From assembly GCF_000425485.1 (NCBI RefSeq), contig NZ_KE384387.1:92380-156379 (forward strand): a DNA stretch of 64,000 nucleotides, in the 5' to 3' direction. The notes beneath the pieces were generated by a model. The model searched no databases. It saw only the letters and a list, made by a program, of their open reading frames with translations, and was not told the DNA's origin. The DNA comes from Flavobacterium tegetincola DSM 22377 (GTDB lineage: Bacteria > Bacteroidota > Bacteroidia > Flavobacteriales > Flavobacteriaceae). This document shows positions 17,254 through 27,057 of this stretch, piece by piece. Position 1 is the stretch's first letter. Every line of letters starts with the position of its first letter. The translations under genes were made by a program, and so were the position numbers.

Positions 17254-18303
17254 ATGAAAGTAACAATAGACGGTCAAAGTATAGACGTAGAACCAGGAAC
17301 AACCATCCTGCAAGCTGCTCGAATGATTGGTGGAGAATCTGTTCCGCCAGCCATGTGCTATTATACAAAATTAAAAGGTAGTGGCGGAAAATGCCGTTGT
17401 TGTTTAGTGGAAGTGGCTAAAGGAAGTGATAACGACCCAAGACCGATGCCAAAATTAATGGCATCGTGTGTAACAGGTTGTCAAGATGGAATGGAAATCA
17501 ATAGTACGGCTTCAGAACGCGTTCAAGATGCAAGAAAATCGGTTACTGAATTCCTTTTAATCAATCACCCGTTAGATTGTCCGGTTTGTGACCAAGCAGG
17601 AGAATGTGATTTGCAGAATTTGAGTTTCAAACACGGGAAATCGCAAACACGTTACATTGAAAAGAAACGAACCTTTGAGCCGGAAGATATAGGCCCAAAT
17701 ATTCAATTACACATGAACCGCTGCATTTTATGCTACCGTTGTGTAATGGTTGCTGACCAATTAACGGATGACAGAGTTCATGGTGTTATGGACAGAGGGG
17801 ATCATTCAAATATTTCGACTTGTATTTCAAAAGCGATTACAAATGAGTTTTCAGGAAATATGATTGACGTTTGTCCGGTTGGTGCTTTAACCGACAAAAC
17901 TTTCCGATTCAAATCAAGAGTTTGGTTTAACAAACCTTTTGACGCACATAGAGAATGTACTACTCCAGGATGTTGTGGAAAAACAACCGTTTGGATGTTT
18001 GGAAATGAAATTCAACGCGTAACTGGTCGGAAAGATGAGTTTCACGAAGTGGATAATTTCATTTGTAACACGTGTCGTTTTGACAAAAAAGAAGTTTCAG
18101 ATTGGACGATTGAAGGACCACGTAAATTCGAAAAATTCTCTGTAATCAATCAAAATAATTACACACGTGAATTGGACACGGTAATTATTGAAACAGAAAA
18201 AGGTATTTTAAAAGGACGTGACCAAGACCGTAAAAAAATCAGTATGCCTCAAGTTCCTTTAAGCGAAACAGAAAAAGAAGTATTTACAGAAGGTAATATT
18301 TAA
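17254..18303 (+). CDS. nuoG: NADH-quinone oxidoreductase subunit G, short Fe-S-only form
   Basis: The protein has only 349 residues, against about 900 in Escherichia coli. Present are the 2Fe-2S ligands (C35, C47, C50, C72), the N5 4Fe-4S set with histidine (H105, C109, C112, C118) and the N4 set (C157, C160, C163, C207). A last Cys-rich patch (C235, C240/C241, C271, C274) resembles the start of the molybdopterin-type domain. Everything after that is missing. nuoH begins six bases downstream, so this is not a visible frameshift. Short NuoG is, to my knowledge, usual in flavobacteria. Confidence 0.92.
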   Translation: MKVTIDGQSIDVEPGTTILQAARMIGGESVPPAMCYYTKLKGSGGKCRCCLVEVAKGSDNDPRPMPKLMASCVTGCQDGMEINSTASERVQDARKSVTEFLLINHPLDCPVCDQAGECDLQNLSFKHGKSQTRYIEKKRTFEPEDIGPNIQLHMNRCILCYRCVMVADQLTDDRVHGVMDRGDHSNISTCISKAITNEFSGNMIDVCPVGALTDKTFRFKSRVWFNKPFDAHRECTTPGCCGKTTVWMFGNEIQRVTGRKDEFHEVDNFICNTCRFDKKEVSDWTIEGPRKFEKFSVINQNNYTRELDTVIIETEKGILKGRDQDRKKISMPQVPLSETEKEVFTEGNI

Positions 18304-18308
18304 TATAC

Positions 18309-19343
18309 ATGGACAGTACACTTATTTTAGAAAAAGGGATTTTCATTACCATCATCTTTGCAATAACGATGTTGATGGCGATGTATTCTACCTTGGCAGA
18401 ACGTAAAGTTGCCGCTTGGCTTCAAGACCGAATTGGTCCAAATAGAGCTGGAAAAGGTGGAATTTTACAACCTCTTGCTGATGGATTAAAATTATTTTCG
18501 AAAGAAGAATTTTTACCGGACACACCTAATAAATTCTTGTTCGTTGTAGGACCTGCAGTTTCCATGAGTGTGGCCTTGATGACAAGTGCCGTTATTCCGT
18601 GGGGAGACAAATTGCATTTATTTGGACGCGATGTTATTTTACAAGCGACGGATATTGACGTAGCTTTACTTTATGTTTTCGGCGTTTTATCTGTTGGAGT
18701 TTACGGAATCATGATTGGTGGTTGGGCGTCTAACAACAAGTTCTCATTAATGAGTGCGATGCGAGCTGCTTCTCAAATGATTTCTTACGAAGTTGCAATG
18801 GGACTTTCAATCATCGCTTTAATTATGATGACGGGAACGTTGAGCTTACGTGAAATTGCAGAGCAACAAGCAGGTATGAACTGGAATATTTTCTACCAAC
18901 CGGTTGGATTTATCATCTTCTTGATTTGTTCTTTTGCAGAGACAAACCGTACCCCTTTTGATTTAGCAGAATGTGAAGCGGAATTAATTGGAGGTTACCA
19001 TACCGAATATTCTTCTATGCGAATGGGTTTCTATTTATTTGCTGAATATGCTGCCATGTTTATTTCCTCTACCATTTTAGCAGTACTTTATTTAGGAGCT
19101 TACAATTATCCTGGAATGAGTTGGGCTGTTGAAAATTGGGGGGTAAATATTGCCAATGTCATAGGAATAATCGTTTTATTTGCAAAAATATGTTTTTTCA
19201 TCTTTTTCTTTATGTGGATCCGTTGGACCATTCCAAGATTTAGATACGATCAATTGATGCGTTTGGGATGGAAAACATTGATTCCACTTGCAATAGCCAA
19301 CATCATAATTACTGGAATCGTGATTTTGTTATTTGACAGTTAG
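18309..19343 (+). CDS. nuoH: NADH-quinone oxidoreductase subunit H
   Basis: The 344-residue membrane subunit joins the quinone chamber to the proton-pumping arm. It has about eight helices. Conserved loops include LAERKVAAWLQDRIGPNRAGKGGILQ (about 29-54), ADGLKLFSKEEFLPD, and AETNRTPFDLAECEAELIGGYHTEYSS, the most conserved loop of the subunit. Length is normal. Confidence 0.97.
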   Translation: MDSTLILEKGIFITIIFAITMLMAMYSTLAERKVAAWLQDRIGPNRAGKGGILQPLADGLKLFSKEEFLPDTPNKFLFVVGPAVSMSVALMTSAVIPWGDKLHLFGRDVILQATDIDVALLYVFGVLSVGVYGIMIGGWASNNKFSLMSAMRAASQMISYEVAMGLSIIALIMMTGTLSLREIAEQQAGMNWNIFYQPVGFIIFLICSFAETNRTPFDLAECEAELIGGYHTEYSSMRMGFYLFAEYAAMFISSTILAVLYLGAYNYPGMSWAVENWGVNIANVIGIIVLFAKICFFIFFFMWIRWTIPRFRYDQLMRLGWKTLIPLAIANIIITGIVILLFDS

Positions 19344-19470
19344 ATTTTGAATTAGTGGAAATAATGCCATCATTACAATACATTTAAATAAATGCGATTG
19401 TTAAAAGTATAACTTGAAGTATCCAAATTGGTTCCTCAAGTCCGAAAGAAAATAAATAAGCGAATAGAAA

Positions 19471-19540
19471 CTCTAATAGCCCCGATTGCAGTGGTTCCGA
19501 TTTTTCATCGGAAAGAACGGAAAGCGGGAACAGGGAAACC
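19471..19540 (+). ncRNA. Structured RNA-like element between nuoH and nuoI (Flavo-1-like, tentative)
   Basis: The 243-base nuoH-nuoI gap, the longest in the operon, has no ORF on the operon strand worth calling. It contains AGCCCCGATTGCAGTGG, then a perfect seven-base hairpin TTCCGAT/ATCGGAA (19495-19501 with 19507-19513), then AGCGGGAACAGGG. This order of blocks (AGCCCCGAT, variable stem, AGCGGGA) recurs in flavobacterial intergenic regions. From memory it resembles the Flavo-1 RNA motif in Rfam, but I could not run a covariance search. It would be transcribed within the nuo mRNA or as its own RNA. Confidence 0.5.
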
Positions 19541-19586
19541 AAATACAAGAGTACGATTCGCTCCAAAAAAATTAAAATAATACGAT

Positions 19587-20132
19587 ATGTCTATACAAAC
19601 GATGTCACTGTCGGGAAGCAAAAAAGAGGTTTCGAACAAAAAGATGACTTTTTGGGAGAGCTTGTATCTCGTGGCGATTGTTAAGGGTTTATTTATTACC
19701 ATTAGCCACTTATTTAAGAGAAAAGTGACGATAAGATATCCAGAAGTAGTACGTTCTAGAAGTGATATTTACCGTGGTCAACACATGTTGATGCGTGATG
19801 ATGAAGGTCGCGAACGTTGTACGGCTTGTGGATTGTGTGCTTTGTCTTGTCCTGCAGAAGCGATTACGATGAAAGCGGAAGAACGTACTGCAGACGAAGT
19901 ACATTTATACCGCGAGGAAAAATATGCTTCGATTTATGAAATCAATATGTTGCGATGTATTTTCTGTGGATTGTGTGAAGAAGCATGTCCGAAGGAAGCG
20001 ATTTATTTGACAAAGTCGAAAGTATTGGTTCCTGCTAGTTACGATAGAGAGGAATTTATTTTTGGAAAAGATAAGTTGGTCATGCCGCTTGAGGCTGCGA
20101 TTGCAAATGGTAAATTAAAAAACGTAAACTAA
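19587..20132 (+). CDS. nuoI: NADH-quinone oxidoreductase subunit I
   Basis: The 181-residue subunit carries clusters N6a and N6b in two classical ferredoxin motifs: C78, C81, C84, C88 (CTACGLCALSCPAEAI) and C124, C127, C130, C134 (CIFCGLCEEACPKEAI). The N-terminal amphipathic segment (about 21-45) would lie on the membrane. Its stop codon overlaps the nuoJ start by one base (TAATG). Confidence 0.97.
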   Translation: MSIQTMSLSGSKKEVSNKKMTFWESLYLVAIVKGLFITISHLFKRKVTIRYPEVVRSRSDIYRGQHMLMRDDEGRERCTACGLCALSCPAEAITMKAEERTADEVHLYREEKYASIYEINMLRCIFCGLCEEACPKEAIYLTKSKVLVPASYDREEFIFGKDKLVMPLEAAIANGKLKNVN

Positions 20133-20653
20133 TGTCTACAGTACTTATTATATTTTACGTCTTATCAGCAGTTACATTATCGACTGCATTTATGACGATC
20201 TTCAGTAGAAATCCCATTCACAGTGCTATTTATTTAGTGATCTGTTTTTTCTCCATTGCGGGACATTATTTACTTTTTAATGCGCAATTCTTAGCTTTGG
20301 TTCACATTATAGTTTATTCTGGAGCAATTATGATTTTATTGCTTTTTACTTTAATGTTGATGAATTTGAACAAAGAAGACGAAGTACATAAACCAAGGTT
20401 AACACGTTTGGGAGCTGTATTTTCTGTTCTTGCAACGTGTGGAATATTGCTTTCCATCTTTCTTCGTTCAAAACCAATTATGGGTGATTACGATACTACA
20501 GGAGAAGACTATCAATCCATCAAAGTTTTAGGTAAAGTATTATTGGACCAAGATAACGGCTTTATGATTCCGTTTGAATTTGTTTCTGTGCTTTTACTTG
20601 TTGCAATGATTGGTGCGGTCTTATTGTCTAAAAAAGAAAATTCAGCTAAATAA
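20132..20653 (+). CDS. nuoJ: NADH-quinone oxidoreductase subunit J
   Basis: The 173-residue protein has five helices and the conserved region [48 protein letters not shown] (about 25-72). This includes the pi-bulge helix 3 ([12 protein letters not shown]) that controls coupling between quinone reduction and proton pumping. It overlaps nuoI by one base, and nuoK starts two bases after its stop. Confidence 0.95.
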   Translation: MSTVLIIFYVLSAVTLSTAFMTIFSRNPIHSAIYLVICFFSIAGHYLLFNAQFLALVHIIVYSGAIMILLLFTLMLMNLNKEDEVHKPRLTRLGAVFSVLATCGILLSIFLRSKPIMGDYDTTGEDYQSIKVLGKVLLDQDNGFMIPFEFVSVLLLVAMIGAVLLSKKENSAK

Positions 20654-20655
20654 TT

Positions 20656-20976
20656 ATGGATAACGTTTTAAACCACATAGGTATTGAAAATTATATATTC
20701 CTTTCGGTAATCCTTTTTTGTATTGGAGTATTCGGGGTATTGTATAGAAGAAACGCCATCATCGTTTTTATGTCAATTGAAATTATGTTGAATGCCGTGA
20801 ATTTATTGTTCGTTGCTTTTTCAACGTACCACCAAGATGCAAACGGACAAGTGTTCGTTTTCTTTTCGATGGCAGTTGCAGCAGCGGAAGTTGCAGTAGG
20901 ATTAGCAATTTTAGTAGCTGTGTTCCGAAATATCGGTTCGATTGATGTGGCTAATTTAAAAAACTTAAAAGGATAA
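20656..20976 (+). CDS. nuoK: NADH-quinone oxidoreductase subunit K
   Basis: The 106-residue, three-helix subunit carries the conserved glutamates of the proton channel within [17 protein letters not shown] (about 38-54) and the [17 protein letters not shown] helix (about 74-90). Length and position are standard; it starts two bases after nuoJ. Confidence 0.96.
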   Translation: MDNVLNHIGIENYIFLSVILFCIGVFGVLYRRNAIIVFMSIEIMLNAVNLLFVAFSTYHQDANGQVFVFFSMAVAAAEVAVGLAILVAVFRNIGSIDVANLKNLKG

Positions 20977-20982
20977 TTTTCA

Positions 20983-22866
20983 ATGGATACTACTTTAGCT
21001 TTAGTTTTAATATTAGCACCGCTGTTCGGGTTTTTACTTAATATTTTCTTCGGAAAACAATTGGGTAAAACACTTTCAGGAGCAATTGGAACCTTTACGG
21101 TTATCGTTTCTTTTGCGGTAACACTTTATTTCTTTTTAAATATTACAGAAACGAATCAAGCCATTCAAGTTAAATTATTTGACTGGATTGCGATTAGTGA
21201 TTTCAAAGTGGACTTCGGATTTTTGTTAGACCATTTATCTTTATTATGGTTGATGTTCGTAACAGGAATTGGCGCCTTGATACACTTGTATTCGATTAGT
21301 TACATGCACGACGACGAAAATATGCACAAGTTTTTTGCTTATTTGAATTTGTTCGTGTTCTTCATGATTTCATTAGTAATCGGAAGTAACTTACTTATCA
21401 TGTTTATTGGTTGGGAAGGCGTTGGACTGTGTTCGTACTTATTAATTGGATTCTGGTATAAAAACCAAGATTTCAATGATGCGGCAAAGAAAGCGTTTAT
21501 CATGAACCGTATTGGTGATTTAGGTTTGCTTGTTGGAATTTTCATTGTAGGATTTGTTTTCAAAACAATTGATTTCGCTGAATTGAAAACAATCGTTTTA
21601 GCTGGAACAATGAATAACGAAATGTGGATTACGATTGCAGCAATTGCTCTATTTATTGGAGCAGCTGGAAAATCGGCACAAATTCCGTTATATACATGGT
21701 TGCCTGATGCAATGGCGGGACCAACTCCGGTTTCTGCATTAATTCACGCGGCAACAATGGTAACAGCGGGTATTTTTATGATTACACGTTTGTACTTCTT
21801 ATTTGATTTAGCTCCGCTAGTTCAAGATGCGATTGCAATAATTGGTGCAATTACTTCTTTAGTAGCTGCGACAATTGCTTTAGTCCAAACTGATATTAAA
21901 AAAGTTCTTGCCTATTCTACTGTTTCGCAGTTGGGATTGATGTTTTTGGCTTTAGGAATGGGTGCTTATGAAATTGCCGTTTTCCACGTAATTACACATG
22001 CTTTCTTTAAAGCTTGTTTGTTCTTGGGTTCGGGTTCAGTAATTCACGCTTTACACAACGAGCAAGATATGCGAAAAATGGGCGGTTTGCGTAAAGCAAT
22101 GCCTATTACATTTATCACCATGTTGTTATCGAGTTTAGCGATTTCAGGAATTTTTCCTTTAGCAGGTTTCTGGTCGAAAGATGAAATTTTAATGACTGCA
22201 TTTCATGGTAATCCTGTTTTATGGGTTATTGGTTCATTGGCTTCTATATTCACCGCTTTCTATATGTTCCGTTTAATGTTCTTGACGTTCTTCAATGATT
22301 TCAGAGGAACAGAAGAACAGAAAAAGCACTTACACGAAAGTCCGGCTTTAATTACTTTTCCATTAATTGTTTTGGCAATTCTTGCTACAGTTGGAGGTTT
22401 AATTAGCTTGCCTGGAAATTCTTGGTTGAATCATTATTTAGCTCCTTTTTTCCCAAACAAAGAACACATCGCTCACGCTTTAGGTCAAACAGAATATATC
22501 TTGATGGCCATTGCAACTGTTGGTGCTTTAGTAGGTATTGGCGTAGCTTATGCAAAATACATGAAACAAAATCAGGTTCCTGGTGCTGACGCAACATTTA
22601 CTGGTATCAGTAAAGTTTTGTATAACAAATATTATGTTGATGAAATTTATGATGCAATCTTTGTAAAACCAATCAATGCTTTGTCTAACTTTTTCAGAGA
22701 TTTCGTGGAAGTAGGATTATCTGCTTTTGTATTTGGTTTTGGAAAAGTAGCGAACGAGTTGAGTTTTCAAGGTAAAAAATTACAAACGGGCAGTATCGGT
22801 TTTTACTTGTTTATCTTTGTTATCGGCTTCTGTGCAATCATTTCATACTTATTTATAGAATTATAA
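20983..22866 (+). CDS. nuoL: NADH-quinone oxidoreductase subunit L
   Basis: The 627-residue antiporter-like subunit is the largest membrane subunit of the pump. It has the family segments FIGWEGVGLCSYLLIGFW (about 142-159, channel Glu) and GAAGKSAQIPLYTWLPDAMAGPTPVSALIHAATMV (about 226-260, with the central Lys). It also has the long amphipathic C-terminal helix region spanning NuoM and NuoN. Length is normal. Confidence 0.96.
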   Translation: MDTTLALVLILAPLFGFLLNIFFGKQLGKTLSGAIGTFTVIVSFAVTLYFFLNITETNQAIQVKLFDWIAISDFKVDFGFLLDHLSLLWLMFVTGIGALIHLYSISYMHDDENMHKFFAYLNLFVFFMISLVIGSNLLIMFIGWEGVGLCSYLLIGFWYKNQDFNDAAKKAFIMNRIGDLGLLVGIFIVGFVFKTIDFAELKTIVLAGTMNNEMWITIAAIALFIGAAGKSAQIPLYTWLPDAMAGPTPVSALIHAATMVTAGIFMITRLYFLFDLAPLVQDAIAIIGAITSLVAATIALVQTDIKKVLAYSTVSQLGLMFLALGMGAYEIAVFHVITHAFFKACLFLGSGSVIHALHNEQDMRKMGGLRKAMPITFITMLLSSLAISGIFPLAGFWSKDEILMTAFHGNPVLWVIGSLASIFTAFYMFRLMFLTFFNDFRGTEEQKKHLHESPALITFPLIVLAILATVGGLISLPGNSWLNHYLAPFFPNKEHIAHALGQTEYILMAIATVGALVGIGVAYAKYMKQNQVPGADATFTGISKVLYNKYYVDEIYDAIFVKPINALSNFFRDFVEVGLSAFVFGFGKVANELSFQGKKLQTGSIGFYLFIFVIGFCAIISYLFIEL

Positions 22867-22876
22867 TTTTCGACTA

Positions 22877-24313
22877 ATGGACATATCTTTATTATTAATT
22901 ATACTTTTAGTTGGCGCTATAGCAACCTTTTTAGCGGGAGACAAAATGGCTTCGAAAGTCGCTTTGTTCTTCGGTCTGGTTTCTTTAGGGTGTACACTTT
23001 ACTTATTGAGCCTTTTCAATGCTGGACAAAACCTTGACCTTACGATGGCTTGGATTACAAAACCAGTTATCTCTTTTTCATTAAAAGCAGACGGTTTAGC
23101 ATTTGCAATGTTATTATTGAACGGAATTTTAACACCAATCATCATTCTTTCCTCTTTTGGAAATGAAGTTAAAAATGCTAAAAATTTCTACGCATTAATT
23201 TTATTCATGTCGTTTGCTATGGCGGGAACCTTCTTGGCGTCAGACGGACTTTTATACTACATCTTCTGGGAATTGGCATTAATACCGATTTACTTTATTG
23301 CATTAATTTGGGGTAATGGAGATGCTGAAGAACGCAAAAAAGCAGTAGTCAAATTCTTCATTTATACATTAGCAGGTTCATTGTTCATGCTAACGGCTTT
23401 CATTTACCTTTACAGTAAAGCGGGAAGTTTCCAACTTGAAGCATTATACAATTTAGACCTTTCGGCAGACGAACAATTATGGATTTTCTTGGCATTCTTC
23501 TTTGCTTATGCAGTGAAAATTCCATTAATCCCTTTCCATACTTGGCAAGCAAATGTATACCAAAAAGCACCAACTGTTGGAACCATGCTTTTATCAGGAA
23601 TCATGTTGAAAATGGGATTGTACAGCGTAATCCGTTGGCAACTGCCTATCGCTCCAATGGCGGCGAAAGAATATATGAATATCTTCATCGGATTAGGAAT
23701 TGCTGGAGTTATTTACGGTTCGATTGTGGCTTTACGCCAAAGAGACATCAAGAAATTATTAGCTTACTCTTCGTTGGCACACGTTGGATTAATTGCAGCG
23801 GGAACGTATGCTTTGAATTTGGACGGATTTCGTGGAGCAGTTTTGCAAATGATGGCACACGGATTTGTAGTAGTAGGTTTATTCTTTGCTGCTGAAATCA
23901 TCTACCGAAGATTAGACACAAGAATTATTTCAGAAATGGGTGGAATTAGAACTCAAGCACCAGCATTTGCTTCGATGTTTATGATTTTAGTTTTCGCATC
24001 AATTTCATTGCCATCTACATTCAACTTTATTGGTGAATTCACAGTACTTTATGCATTGTTCCAAGTGGATATGTGGTTTGCGATTCTTGGTGGTTTGACC
24101 ATTATTTTGGGAGCGTATTACATGTTGAAATTATACCAACATTCCATGTTAGGCGAAACAAATACTAAAATTTTCAAAGACGTAACTTTTAGCGAAGGAC
24201 TAGTAATGGTATCCATTATCGGAGTAATTATGTTTTTCGGATTCTATCCGAAACCATTGACTGATTTGATTACGCCTTCTTTAGAAACAATTTTATTACA
24301 AATAAATCGATAA
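22877..24313 (+). CDS. nuoM: NADH-quinone oxidoreductase subunit M
   Basis: The 478-residue antiporter-like subunit has about 14 helices. It includes YYIFWELALIPIYFIALIWG (about 126-145, channel Glu), FFAYAVKIPLIPFHTWQANVYQKAPTVGTMLLSGIMLKMG (about 210-248) and AYSSLAHVGLIAAG. It starts ten bases after nuoL. Overlapping reading frames inside it are shadows. Confidence 0.96.
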   Translation: MDISLLLIILLVGAIATFLAGDKMASKVALFFGLVSLGCTLYLLSLFNAGQNLDLTMAWITKPVISFSLKADGLAFAMLLLNGILTPIIILSSFGNEVKNAKNFYALILFMSFAMAGTFLASDGLLYYIFWELALIPIYFIALIWGNGDAEERKKAVVKFFIYTLAGSLFMLTAFIYLYSKAGSFQLEALYNLDLSADEQLWIFLAFFFAYAVKIPLIPFHTWQANVYQKAPTVGTMLLSGIMLKMGLYSVIRWQLPIAPMAAKEYMNIFIGLGIAGVIYGSIVALRQRDIKKLLAYSSLAHVGLIAAGTYALNLDGFRGAVLQMMAHGFVVVGLFFAAEIIYRRLDTRIISEMGGIRTQAPAFASMFMILVFASISLPSTFNFIGEFTVLYALFQVDMWFAILGGLTIILGAYYMLKLYQHSMLGETNTKIFKDVTFSEGLVMVSIIGVIMFFGFYPKPLTDLITPSLETILLQINR

Positions 24314-24328
24314 TCCTTAAATTCAAAA

Positions 24329-25696
24329 ATGACAACATTAATAGCAATTACAGGTTTAGGGGTTTTATGCCTAATATTTGAAATTTTCAATTTAAGAAAA
24401 GGAATTATTCCCGTAACAATTATTGGATTATTGGCCACGTTAGGGCTAACAATGTCGGAATACGGAACGGAAGCTTCCTACTACAACAACATGATTGTGG
24501 TAAACAACTTTTCTGTAACTTTTTCAAGTTTGTTTATCATCTTGACTACGTTTATTGTAGCGATGAGTCACAATTTTTACAGCAATCATCCGACAAAAAT
24601 ATCCGATTTTATTGCCATCAAAATATTCATCCTTGCGGGTGCAATTGCAATGGTTTCTTTTGGGAATTTAGCAATGTATTTCCTAGGATTAGAAATTTTA
24701 TCCATCGGATTATATGTTTTAGCAGCGAGCGAGCGTTTGAGTCTAAGAAGTAACGAAGCTGGTATGAAGTACTTTTTAATGGGTGCTTTTGCTTCTGGTA
24801 TTGTTTTATTCGGAATTTGTTTGGTTTACGGAGCAATGGGAAGTTTTGACGTAGCTGAAATTGCATCGTTATCCCGTTCTGCCGAATTACCAGCTTGGTT
24901 TTTCATCGGAGTAGTAATGATCGTTATTGGAATGTTGTTTAAAGTTGCAGCGGTTCCTTTCCATTTTTGGGCTCCCGATGTGTATGAAGGTTCACCGGCT
25001 TTAACTACGGCAACAATGAGTACATTGGTAAAAGTGGTAGCAATGGCAACACTTTTCAAATTACTTGTAGTCTTAAATGCTGAAATGACTTACGCGTTTC
25101 AAATGGTAATTGTAGTACTTTCTATCGCATCGATGACTGTCGGAAATATTATGGCTTTGCGCCAAAATAACGTAAAAAGAATGTTGGCTTTCTCTGGAGT
25201 TTCGCACGCTGGATTTATGTTGATGACATTATTATCATTAAGTACAGCAGCAGGAACGCTATTGTATTATACTGCAGCGTACTCTTTAGCCGGAATTGCT
25301 GCGTTTGCTGTAATTCTTTATGTTTGCAGACACAATGAAAACGAAGACATCGTCAATTTCCACGGTTTAGGTAAAACAAATCCTGTTTTAGCAGCAGTAT
25401 TAACTGGAGCTTTATTATCAATGGGTGGTATTCCAATATTCTCTGGATTTTTTGCTAAACTATTCTTGTTCAGCAATACCATTGAATCTGGCTATTTATT
25501 CTTGGTAATCATTGCTGTAATCAACTCCATCATTAGTATTGGATACTACTTCAAATTGATTCTAGCAATGTACGGAAAAGAACCAAATGAAGAACGTACT
25601 GCAACTCCAGTCCTATATTATGCAGTTGCTGTAATTGCAATTCTATTAAATATTGCAATAGGTTTCTTCCCTTCATTGATCATGGATTTAATGTAA
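24329..25696 (+). CDS. nuoN: NADH-quinone oxidoreductase subunit N
   Basis: The 455-residue antiporter-like subunit is the last gene of the operon. Signatures: FLGLEILSIGLYVLAASERLSLRSNEAGMKYFLMGAFASG (about 113-152, channel Glu), FKVAAVPFHFWAPDVYEGSPALTTATMSTLVKV and LAFSGVSHAGFML. A strong bidirectional hairpin follows 14 bases after the stop. Confidence 0.96.
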   Translation: MTTLIAITGLGVLCLIFEIFNLRKGIIPVTIIGLLATLGLTMSEYGTEASYYNNMIVVNNFSVTFSSLFIILTTFIVAMSHNFYSNHPTKISDFIAIKIFILAGAIAMVSFGNLAMYFLGLEILSIGLYVLAASERLSLRSNEAGMKYFLMGAFASGIVLFGICLVYGAMGSFDVAEIASLSRSAELPAWFFIGVVMIVIGMLFKVAAVPFHFWAPDVYEGSPALTTATMSTLVKVVAMATLFKLLVVLNAEMTYAFQMVIVVLSIASMTVGNIMALRQNNVKRMLAFSGVSHAGFMLMTLLSLSTAAGTLLYYTAAYSLAGIAAFAVILYVCRHNENEDIVNFHGLGKTNPVLAAVLTGALLSMGGIPIFSGFFAKLFLFSNTIESGYLFLVIIAVINSIISIGYYFKLILAMYGKEPNEERTATPVLYYAVAVIAILLNIAIGFFPSLIMDLM

Positions 25697-25710
25697 GATT
25701 TGAATTATAT

Positions 25711-25750
25711 AAAAAGTAAAAGCCATTCTTTCGAATGGCTTTTACTTTTT
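25711..25750. terminator. Strong hairpin terminator after the nuo operon
   Basis: A perfect 18-base stem (25711-25728 with 25733-25750) encloses a TTTC loop; the arms are AAAAAGTAAAAGCCATTC and its complement. A and T runs on both sides let it work in both directions, serving nuoN and probably also the convergent oxidoreductase gene. Confidence 0.85.
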
Positions 25751-25820
25751 TATAGTGTTAATCCAATAGTTCAAATTACAATTCACAAAAGTCTATTTAT
25801 TGAAAGATATAAATAAAAAT

Positions 25821-25878
25821 AAACCATTTAGATATTAAGAAATATTAAGTCTTAACAACCTTAATATCTTAATGGTTC
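25821..25878. repeat. AT-rich inverted repeat of the AACCATT..GATATTAAG type
   Basis: Left arm AACCATTTAGATATTAAG (from 25822) and right arm CTTAATATCTTAATGGTT (to 25877) form an imperfect palindrome. A second full copy lies at 62000-62061 and a half copy at 63921-63938, all in intergenic DNA. It is probably a small dispersed element of this genome. Confidence 0.55.
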
Positions 25879-25906
25879 AAAAGTAAATATTAATTTTTTA
25901 AGATTT

Positions 25907-26896
25907 TTATCTAAGCGCTTCTTTCAAAATTTCCAATGACCTCATCTTCGCCACCTCATCATAAAAATAATTCGTTACCATTAATTCATCAATGTTGGAA
26001 TCTTCAATAAAACCTCCTAAATTTTCTCGTAAACGTTCTTTGTCTCCGATAAATGTGCAAGCCAACATATTCTCCACCATCGCACGAACTTCTGGAATTT
26101 GATACGAATCCGGTAATTCTCCCGCAGGTTGAAGCGGACTTCTTGAATTAGTCACAATTCCGGTAAACATTCTCACTAAACTCGTCGCGTTGAAATTGGC
26201 TTCATCATTGGTTTCTCCACCAATAACATTGACGCAAGCCATTACATGCGGTTTTGCCAATTGCTCTGACGGTCGGAAATTGTTTCTGTAAATGGCAATC
26301 GCAGGTCGGAATTGTGCTGGAGCGAAATGAGCCGCAAACGCATAAGGCAATCCCAATTGAGCAGCCAAATAAGCACTATCCGTACTTGAACCTAAAATCC
26401 ACAACGGAATATCTAAACCTTCTGCGGGAAAAGCACGAACGGCAGCTGTACTGTTTTCACTACTGAAATACTTTTGCAACTGTTTTACATCTGATGGAAA
26501 CGCCATCGACACATCTTGTGCATTTCTGCGTAATGCCATAGCGGTATTTTGGTCGGTTCCAGGAGCGCGTCCTAAACCCAAATCTATTCGGTTAGGGTAA
26601 AGTGTTTCCAAAGTTCCAAATTGTTCCGCAATAACAAGCGGACTGTGATTGGGCAACATGATTCCGCCCGAACCTACTCTAATACTATTTGTTTTTCCAG
26701 CCACATGACCAATTAAAACCGAAGTTGCGGCACTTGCTATGTTAGCCATATTGTGGTGTTCCGACATCCAAAAGCGTTCAAAACCTAATTCTTCCGCTTT
26801 CTGTGCAAACCGGACCGTTTCTTCAATCGCTGTCGTTGCCGTTCCACCTTGTTTTACTACAACTAAATCTAATATTGAAAGGGGTATCTTTTTCAT
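25907..26896 (-). CDS. LLM-class flavin-dependent oxidoreductase (luciferase-like)
   Basis: The 329-residue protein is a TIM-barrel flavoprotein related to the bacterial luciferase alpha chain and YhbW/MsnO8. Seen: [44 protein letters not shown] at the N-terminus. The FMN-binding region [45 protein letters not shown] is also present. The substrate is unknown; the neighbours give no hint. 210 bases separate it from nuoN (convergent), and about 160 bases of repetitive AT-rich DNA lie between its start and the next gene's stop. Confidence 0.88.
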   Translation of the reverse strand: MKKIPLSILDLVVVKQGGTATTAIEETVRFAQKAEELGFERFWMSEHHNMANIASAATSVLIGHVAGKTNSIRVGSGGIMLPNHSPLVIAEQFGTLETLYPNRIDLGLGRAPGTDQNTAMALRRNAQDVSMAFPSDVKQLQKYFSSENSTAAVRAFPAEGLDIPLWILGSSTDSAYLAAQLGLPYAFAAHFAPAQFRPAIAIYRNNFRPSEQLAKPHVMACVNVIGGETNDEANFNATSLVRMFTGIVTNSRSPLQPAGELPDSYQIPEVRAMVENMLACTFIGDKERLRENLGGFIEDSNIDELMVTNYFYDEVAKMRSLEILKEALR

Positions 26897-27006
26897 TTTA
26901 CAAAATTAAGCAACAAAACAATGTTTGTGTCTTAAGAGATTGCTAAAGTGAATGCAATGGCAATAACAATGACAATTTCAATAGATACATATAGATTACA
27001 AAGAAA

Positions 27007-27034
27007 ATCCCGATTACAAAACTGCAATCGGGAT
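27007..27034 (-). terminator. Terminator of the first giant T9SS gene
   Basis: ATCCCGATT (27007-27015) pairs with AATCGGGAT (27026-27034); a T-run follows on the minus strand. The hairpin including its loop (ACAAAACTGC) is identical to the terminator at 31164-31191. Confidence 0.8.
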
Positions 27035-27057
27035 CCTAAATAATCTAGTACTGTATA

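Noticed and set aside
17254..18303. NuoG truncation by frameshift
   Set aside because: nuoH starts six bases after the stop and no trace of the missing domain is seen in other frames.
23479..23895. 138-codon plus-strand frame inside nuoM
   Set aside because: Out-of-frame shadow of a well-conserved complex I subunit.
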